The position numbers were made by a program, and so were the translations under genes. Source: Gammaproteobacteria bacterium (GTDB lineage: Bacteria > Pseudomonadota > Gammaproteobacteria > Pseudomonadales > Halomonadaceae). From it: a stretch of DNA of 31,865 nt. A model generated the notes under the pieces. The model had not been told where the DNA came from and ran no database searches. It saw only the letters and a list, made by a program, of their open reading frames with translations. The stretch is from NCBI GenBank assembly GCA_023485185.1, contig JAMCZP010000069.1:1-31865 (forward strand), read 5' to 3'. Below are positions 27,553 through 31,865 of the stretch, one piece after another. The number at the start of each line of letters is the position of its first letter. Position 1 is the first letter of the stretch.

Positions 27553-28623
27553 GTGCTGCCATCCCTTCCTCTTGATGCCATAGAGCAGTGGGAAACCCGA
27601 GCCGTATTAAAACAAGCGGCTCAGGCGCACCGTTACCTGGCCGAGCTTAAAGGCGTTGCCGCGACTATTCCCAATGAAGAAATCCTGATCAACACGCTCA
27701 CGCTGCAGGAAGCACGGCATAGCTCTGAAATTGAAAATATCATTACCACTCAGGATGACCTTTATCGGGCAGTGGTAGCCGATGAGGCCAGCATAGCTCC
27801 CGAAACCAAAGAAGTTCAGGATTATGCTACTGCCCTACGCGCCGGGTTTAACAGCGTTCGGCAAAGCCGTTTACTTCGCCTCAATGACATTCTCGTTATC
27901 CAGGAAACGCTTGAGAAAAATCGTGCAGGCTTACGCAAACTACCGGGTACGGCACTAAAAAACCAAGCGACTGGCGAAGTGGTTTACGAACCACCCCAGT
28001 CCGCACAGGTAATCGTCGATTTAATCGAAAACCTAGTGGCTTACATCAATGATGACACCCTTTGCGATGCCGACCCACTGGTCAAAATGGCGATCATTCA
28101 CCATCAATTTGAAAGCATTCACCCGTTCTATGACGGTAATGGTAGAACAGGACGAATCATCAATATGCTGTACCTGGTTGCCAAAGACTTACTCGACCTC
28201 CCCGTGCTTTACCTCAGCCGCTATCTAATCCAGACCAAGACGCGCTACTACGAAGAGCTGCAAGCAGTCAGAGACACCGGCAACTGGGAGCCCTGGTTAC
28301 TTTACATGCTGGAAGGGGTAAGCCAAACGGCTCAGCAAACCATCGACTTAATCAGTCACATTCGCGATCTAATGCAACACACCAAGCACAGAATGCGCGA
28401 GGAGTGTCCCAAGATTTATAGACAGGAGCTGCTTAACAACCTGTTTAATCACCCCTATACCAAAATTGAATTTGTGATGGACGATTTAGGCGTTAGCCGC
28501 ATCACAGCCACTAAGTACCTAGAAGAATTGGTAAGCACTGGCCTACTGGATAAAACCAAAGTAGGTCGCAGCAACTTTTATATCAATACACCGCTGATGA
28601 CCCTTTTTCTTGAGCGCGGTTAA
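27553..28623 (+). CDS. Fic family protein (AMP-transferase type) with N-terminal inhibitory motif
   Basis: Fic enzymes usually attach AMP from ATP to hydroxyl side chains of target proteins. The 356-residue protein has the complete active-site motif HPFYDGNGRTGR at 190-201, with catalytic H190. It also has an N-terminal inhibition motif SSEIEN (S57, E61, N62; pattern S/T-xxx-E-G/N), which places it with the self-inhibited class II Fic proteins such as that of Shewanella oneidensis. A C-terminal winged-helix-like region (about 290-350, FVMDDLGVSRITATKYLEEL) could bind DNA. The GTG start at 27553 has AAAGGA six bases upstream. No separate antitoxin gene is seen, consistent with built-in inhibition. 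Confidence 0.92.
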   Translation: MLPSLPLDAIEQWETRAVLKQAAQAHRYLAELKGVAATIPNEEILINTLTLQEARHSSEIENIITTQDDLYRAVVADEASIAPETKEVQDYATALRAGFNSVRQSRLLRLNDILVIQETLEKNRAGLRKLPGTALKNQATGEVVYEPPQSAQVIVDLIENLVAYINDDTLCDADPLVKMAIIHHQFESIHPFYDGNGRTGRIINMLYLVAKDLLDLPVLYLSRYLIQTKTRYYEELQAVRDTGNWEPWLLYMLEGVSQTAQQTIDLISHIRDLMQHTKHRMREECPKIYRQELLNNLFNHPYTKIEFVMDDLGVSRITATKYLEELVSTGLLDKTKVGRSNFYINTPLMTLFLERG

Positions 28624-28690
28624 ATCAACGTTTAAGCAAACGTGACCCGCAATGACGGCATCAACTTGGTAATGGTCGATTAGTCTGACT
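28624..28690. other. Short spacer after fic
   Basis: It contains a 6-base-arm inverted repeat, ACGTTT-AAGC-AAACGT (28628-28643), seven bases after the fic stop. There is no following T-run, so it is only a weak terminator candidate. Nothing else was recognised. Confidence 0.35.
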
Positions 28691-28810
28691 CAGTTTGATG
28701 AATACACCGCCGCAATGGGATATCCCGCTCACAAGTCGCTATCTTCAAGCGCTTGCCAGGTGGCTTCATTTGCCTAGGCACTGATGGGCAGCATGCCCAA
28801 CACACCGAAC
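28691..28810 (-). pseudogene. Decayed fragment of the histidine phosphatase gene
   Basis: Two blocks match the intact phosphatase gene at 26685-27260. TGATGAATACACCGCCGC is identical at 28695-28712 and 26976-26993, and similarity continues for about 27 bases. Then, after a jump that skips about 130 bases of the intact gene, 28745-28795 matches 27161-27211, the signal-peptide-coding region (shared words include GCCAGGT and CTGATGGGCAG). The order and orientation are kept, so this is a second copy with an internal deletion, not a random match. It places similar sequence on both sides of the Fic gene. Confidence 0.75.
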
Positions 28811-28812
28811 CG

Positions 28813-28995
28813 CTGGGTCAAGGCTTTGATGGCACCAACTTGCGCCAGTTTTATCAAAGCTTTCCAAAACGGAACGCAGTGCGTACCGAATTGAGCTCGA
28901 CTCACTACCGCACCCTGTTAAGGGTGGAAAATGCTCAAACCCACGACTGGTATTTGCAAGAAGCGATCAACCAAAGCTCCAGAACCAGAACTTAG
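28813..28995 (+). pseudogene. Fragment of a DUF1016/YhcG-type PDDEXK nuclease gene (N-terminal domain)
   Basis: Read in frame from 28813, the translation contains FYQSFPKRNAVRTEL and THYRTLLRVENAQTHDWYLQ, then EAINQSSRTRT and a stop at 28993-28995. As I recall DUF1016 N-terminal domains, this closely tracks their consensus (FYLAFP..., L.WTHYR.LL.VEN...A..WY..EA....W), but small gaps and changes are present (the usual Trp in NW-S-R is lost) and the C-terminal nuclease domain is absent. It is therefore a remnant. Intact DUF1016 genes are often found beside restriction or toxin-antitoxin genes, which fits this neighbourhood. Confidence 0.68.
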
Positions 28996-29037
28996 GACTA
29001 TATTCCCATTATATATTTAAAAATGGGAATATAGTCC
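28995..29037 (+). promoter_or_regulatory. Perfect 16-bp inverted repeat upstream of hipBA
   Basis: GGACTATATTCCCATT (28995-29010) and its exact reverse complement AATGGGAATATAGTCC (29022-29037) are separated by 11 AT-rich bases and end 16 bases before the hipB ATG. HipB antitoxins repress their own operons through inverted repeats of TATCC/GGATA type; here the core is TATTCCCAT...ATGGGAATA. It is the likely operator, overlapping the promoter. It could also form a hairpin in a read-through transcript. Confidence 0.75.
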
Positions 29038-29053
29038 CTTTATTGGTAATCGT

Positions 29054-29359
29054 ATGGCAAAGCGAAATTTACACAGCGTGCTGTTTCCAAAGCAGCGCAA
29101 AATTCTCACTCATTTTGGTGAGGATTTGTTGCTGGCGATGAAGCGTCGTGGGTTAACCAAGAAGATGCTCTGCGAACGAACTGGGTTTGATCATAAAACG
29201 GTGAACAAGGTATTTGCTGGCGATCCTGGTGTGGCGATTGGCACCTATTTGAAAATCATGGCTGTGTTGGGCATGGAAAGTAACTTCTCTGAAGTAGCCG
29301 CACATGACGAGTTAGGGATCAAACTGCAAAACATTAAACTACTGGAAGGTTCAAAATGA
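29054..29359 (+). CDS. hipB: HipB-like XRE-family antitoxin
   Basis: The 101-residue protein has a helix-turn-helix at about residues 22-60 (DLLLAMKRRGLTKKMLCERT, GFDHKTVNKVFAGD) of the XRE/Cro type and a helical C-terminus. It overlaps the hipA start by four bases (ATGA), the usual antitoxin-toxin order. No strong Shine-Dalgarno sequence precedes the ATG, and the perfect inverted repeat ends only 16 bases upstream, so repression and translation initiation may be tightly linked. It probably binds that repeat together with HipA. Confidence 0.88.
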   Translation: MAKRNLHSVLFPKQRKILTHFGEDLLLAMKRRGLTKKMLCERTGFDHKTVNKVFAGDPGVAIGTYLKIMAVLGMESNFSEVAAHDELGIKLQNIKLLEGSK

Positions 29360-30606
29360 GCCGTGAGTTGGTAGAGGTTTATGCGGACTGGCATCCTATT
29401 GAGCAACCATTACTAATTGGTCAGCTGGCTTATAGTGACTCAAGCCGTGGCGGCGTATTTAGCTTTGCCTACGACAAAGCTTTTTTAAAATCACCCTACT
29501 GTTTGCAAATTGACCCCTTGCTTACTCTGCATGCTGGTGAGTTTCACAATGACGAAGCCGATAAAAACTTTCGTGCCTTTTTAGATTCGTCTCCAGATCG
29601 CTGGGGACGTATTTTGATGCAGCGCAGGGCAGTTATCGAAAATCGCAAAGGTATCCGGTCAAGCAATCGATTAACGGAGCTCGATTATTTGCTTGGGGTG
29701 CATGATTCCTACCGCATGGGCGGAATTCGCTTTAAAAGGCCAGCCTCCCCTCATTTCCTTGATAACGATGCCGAATTTGAGGCCCCTCCCATGGCAGCGC
29801 TTCGTGAGTTAGAGCATGCCGCCATCCAAATTGAGAAAGACGATAACATCGACAGTGATGAATACTATCGATGGTTGAAAATGTTGATTTCTCCAGGCTC
29901 TTCTTTGGGCGGTGCAAGGCCAAAAGCCTGTGTTATCGACGAGCAAAACCATTTATGGATAGCTAAGTTTCCAAATTTAACTGACACCTACGATGTAGGG
30001 GCGTGGGAGATGGTGTGTTATGAGCTTGCATTAGCAGCCGGTATTGAGATGTTTCCAAGCGAGATCCGAAAATTTTCGACTCCGCACCATACCTTTTTAA
30101 CCAAGCGCTTTGATCGGATGGGTGAAAAACGCCTACATTTTTCATCCGCAATGACGCAGCTCCAGTACTATGATGGTGAGCATTCGCACGGTGCTAGTTA
30201 TCTTGAAATCGCAGAATTTCTCTCTAATCAGGGGGCACAAACAAAAGCTGATCTTGCCCAATTATGGCGACGGATAGTGTTTAACATTGCGGTCTCTAAC
30301 ACGGATGACCACTTGCTTAATCACGGTTTTCTGTTAACTGACAAGGGCTGGAAGCTATCACCGGCTTACGATTTAAATCCCATTGTAGGAAAGCAAGTTC
30401 TTCACCTGAATATTACCGATACAGACAACGCTCTCGACTACCAGCTTGCCTTTGAAGTGCAAGATTTCTTTAGACTCACTCAAACCGAGGCAAAGAAAAT
30501 TTACGATGAGGTTTTAAAAGCAGTGAAGCAGTGGCAATTGATTGCACAGCGATTAGGTATCAGCCGAGCAGAGCAAACGATGAAGCAAGAAGCCTTTAAT
30601 GTGTGA
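29356..30606 (+). CDS. hipA: HipA-family serine/threonine kinase toxin
   Basis: HipA kinases phosphorylate a cellular target (glutamyl-tRNA synthetase in E. coli) and cause growth arrest or persistence. The 416-residue protein has the HipA layout: an N-terminal subdomain (about 15-125), the Gly/Ser loop SSLGGARPK (182-190), the ATP-lysine candidate K204 in WIAKFPN, the catalytic loop SNTDDHLLNHGFLL with D317 and N322, and the metal-binding Asp D339 in LSPAYDLNP. All key kinase residues are intact, so it should be active unless held by HipB. It ends 214 bases before the transposase gene of an IS30 element. Confidence 0.92.
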   Translation: MSRELVEVYADWHPIEQPLLIGQLAYSDSSRGGVFSFAYDKAFLKSPYCLQIDPLLTLHAGEFHNDEADKNFRAFLDSSPDRWGRILMQRRAVIENRKGIRSSNRLTELDYLLGVHDSYRMGGIRFKRPASPHFLDNDAEFEAPPMAALRELEHAAIQIEKDDNIDSDEYYRWLKMLISPGSSLGGARPKACVIDEQNHLWIAKFPNLTDTYDVGAWEMVCYELALAAGIEMFPSEIRKFSTPHHTFLTKRFDRMGEKRLHFSSAMTQLQYYDGEHSHGASYLEIAEFLSNQGAQTKADLAQLWRRIVFNIAVSNTDDHLLNHGFLLTDKGWKLSPAYDLNPIVGKQVLHLNITDTDNALDYQLAFEVQDFFRLTQTEAKKIYDEVLKAVKQWQLIAQRLGISRAEQTMKQEAFNV

Positions 30607-30772
30607 TAGACGCCGTGAGCAAAAATACCTGACATCGTGATCCTGACTGATCATCTCTACCTAACCGCCGTCAAAATTTACGAATTGGTTAGCGAGACAC
30701 ACCGCTTTTGCGCGCACATCTGACTATAAAAGCTGCAATGAAGGATATCTTTTCAGTAGATAAGCCTTGGCC
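30607..30772. other. Gap between hipA and the IS element
   Basis: This 166-base stretch has no gene or clear hairpin terminator that I can support. It is mixed in base composition and could hold the end of an older remnant, but no family was recognised. Confidence 0.4.
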
Positions 30773-30792
30773 GCAGAAACTGAGTGCAACAC
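30773..30792 (+). repeat. Left terminal inverted repeat of the IS30-family element
   Basis: GCAGAAACTGAGTGCAACAC matches the reverse complement of 31839-31858 at 19 of 20 positions. The true outer edge may lie a few bases further left. Confidence 0.8.
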
Positions 30793-30819
30793 CAGAGCTT
30801 TCCGCTAAGGTGTTTCCGT

Positions 30820-31836
30820 ATGTCATACATCGAACTCAGCATTGAAGAGCGTGCCAGTATCCAGGTTGGCCAAGCCCAGGGGATGAGCTTACGATACATC
30901 GCTAGACTCCTGGGACGAGCCCCCTCAACGATTTCTCGTGAAATACGCCGCAACCAGAGGGATCAGAATAGCTACTGTGCCCGGCATGCCCAACAGCAAC
31001 GAGAGCGGCGGCGAGCACCCTGTCGCCCGAAACATAAGCTGCTGCCAGGCACCGAGCGTTTTGACCTCATCGTTCATATGTTGCGACGACGCTTGTCTCC
31101 CGAGCAGATTAGCGGCAAGCTCAAGGCCATGAAACTACCTGACCTGCGCGATGCCTACGTCTGCCGAGAGACGATCTACACGGCCATTTATGCCCTGCCC
31201 GTTGGCCACCTGCGCAAGGAACTGATTCACTGCTTGCGACAAGGGAAAACCACCCGTAAACCTCGCCGTGGCCAAGTAGACCGTCGTGGTCAGATCCCTG
31301 ACATGGTCAGTATTCATTTGCGTCCCCCCGAGGTTAGCAAGCGTGAAATGCCCGGGCACTGGGAAGGGGATCTGATCAAAGGCAAGAACAATGCGTCTGC
31401 AGTGGGCACCTTAGTAGAACTCAGCAGTGGCTATCTCATCCTCGCTAAAATGGACGATGCCACCGCTACATCAGCGGTAGCAGGCTTCAGTGCGGCCTTA
31501 AACCGAATGCCGACGACGGCCCGAAAAAGCATGACCTATGACCAGGGCCGCGAAATGGCGCAGCATGCAAAGATCACTCAGGAAACCGGCGTCGCCATTT
31601 ACTTTTGCGATCCACATAGCCCCTGGCAACGGGGCGCCAACGAAAATATCAATGGCCTTATCCGCCAATATTTACCGAAAGGGACGGATCTTTCCGTGCA
31701 TAGCCAAGAAGAGCTCGACGCTATCGCTTTCGAGTTGAATATGCGCCCTCGAAAACGCTTTGATTTTAAATGTCCGATAGAAGTGATGAGCGAACTGATG
31801 GCCAAGTATCATGAAAGCCCGTCAACCATCCAATGA
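30820..31836 (+). CDS. IS30-family transposase
   Basis: The 338-residue protein starts at ATG 30820 (MSYIELSIEERASIQVGQAQ), the normal IS30 N-terminus; a GTG at 30784 would run through the left inverted repeat. It has the helix-turn-helix MSLRYIARLLGRAPSTISRE (about 22-41) and the catalytic triad D184 (GHWEGDLIKG), D241 (MTYDQGREM) and E275 (GANENINGL), a D-x33-E spacing typical of the family. There is no internal stop or frameshift, so it should be functional. Confidence 0.95.
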   Translation: MSYIELSIEERASIQVGQAQGMSLRYIARLLGRAPSTISREIRRNQRDQNSYCARHAQQQRERRRAPCRPKHKLLPGTERFDLIVHMLRRRLSPEQISGKLKAMKLPDLRDAYVCRETIYTAIYALPVGHLRKELIHCLRQGKTTRKPRRGQVDRRGQIPDMVSIHLRPPEVSKREMPGHWEGDLIKGKNNASAVGTLVELSSGYLILAKMDDATATSAVAGFSAALNRMPTTARKSMTYDQGREMAQHAKITQETGVAIYFCDPHSPWQRGANENINGLIRQYLPKGTDLSVHSQEELDAIAFELNMRPRKRFDFKCPIEVMSELMAKYHESPSTIQ

Positions 31837-31838
31837 GT

Positions 31839-31858
31839 GTGTTGCACTCAGTGTCTGC
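31839..31858 (-). repeat. Right terminal inverted repeat of the IS30-family element
   Basis: GTGTTGCACTCAGTGTCTGC starts two bases after the transposase stop and is the near-perfect complement of the left repeat. Seven bases follow before the window ends. Confidence 0.8.
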
Positions 31859-31865
31859 ATCCGCC

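Larger units (their letters stand above)
30773..31858 (+). mobile_element. IS30-family insertion sequence, apparently complete
   Basis: About 1.09 kb is bounded by 20-bp imperfect inverted repeats and filled by one transposase gene with intact DDE residues, the usual size and layout of IS30-family elements. The right repeat is only seven bases from the window end, so the target duplication on that side cannot be read. Its place just after hipBA may mark the edge of the accessory region. Confidence 0.85.

Noticed and set aside
28753..28995. An 80-codon open frame as one real small gene after fic
   Set aside because: Its first part is antisense to the phosphatase remnant and its second part is a truncated DUF1016 domain; it is a chance join of two remnants.
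30784..30819. GTG at 30784 as the transposase start
   Set aside because: It lies within the left inverted repeat and adds 12 residues not found in IS30 transposases; ATG 30820 gives the family N-terminus.

Overview
The window reads as a chromosomal segment of a halophilic gammaproteobacterium, most likely Halomonas or a close relative (Halomonadaceae). This is inferred from protein resemblance, moderately high G+C, and the gene order gmk-rpoZ-spoT-ridA ... oxyR-recG, which I recall as resembling the arrangement in Pseudomonas. No rRNA, tRNA or CRISPR array was seen.

Layout. (1) 1-2446, minus strand: an overlapping pair of small integral membrane proteins (one DUF3100-like, its partner cut by the window edge), then an MFS transporter. 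(2) 2701-13616, core housekeeping: yccS (FUSC transporter) converging on recG; oxyR-recG as an ATGA-overlapping pair; an SDR/YeeZ-like epimerase; ridA; the stringent-response/transcription/nucleotide block gmk-rpoZ-spoT; and a divergent extensin-like protein with M15-peptidase-like zinc motifs. (3) 13633-16880: a small glycine-rich lipoprotein, a DHA1-type MFS exporter, an AlkA-like 3-methyladenine DNA glycosylase that needs a +1 frameshift to be read whole, and a pirin. (4) 17026-25549: a catabolic operon read on the minus strand (Fe-dependent alcohol dehydrogenase, NADP-type semialdehyde dehydrogenase, TRAP transporter P-Q-M, quinone-dependent D-lactate dehydrogenase) with a divergent LysR regulator. 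The enzymes could make an oxidation ladder alcohol -> aldehyde -> D-2-hydroxyacid -> 2-oxoacid. (5) 25562-27260: a zinc alcohol dehydrogenase and an exported histidine phosphatase.

(6) 27261-31865 is the accessory part, visibly AT-richer in its intergenic regions. It holds a Fic AMP-transferase-like gene with its own inhibitory motif and an inverted-repeat promoter, then a decayed fragment of the neighbouring histidine phosphatase gene, a decayed fragment of a DUF1016/YhcG-type nuclease gene, a HipBA toxin-antitoxin operon preceded by a perfect 16-bp inverted repeat, and a nearly complete IS30-family element whose right inverted repeat lies 7 bases from the window end. This looks like a small, turning-over toxin-antitoxin/defence hotspot.

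The most notable points are the Fic/HipBA hotspot with its two gene remnants, the uncharacterised TRAP oxidation operon, the frameshifted glycosylase, and a short tandem-repeat block between oxyR and the SDR gene.
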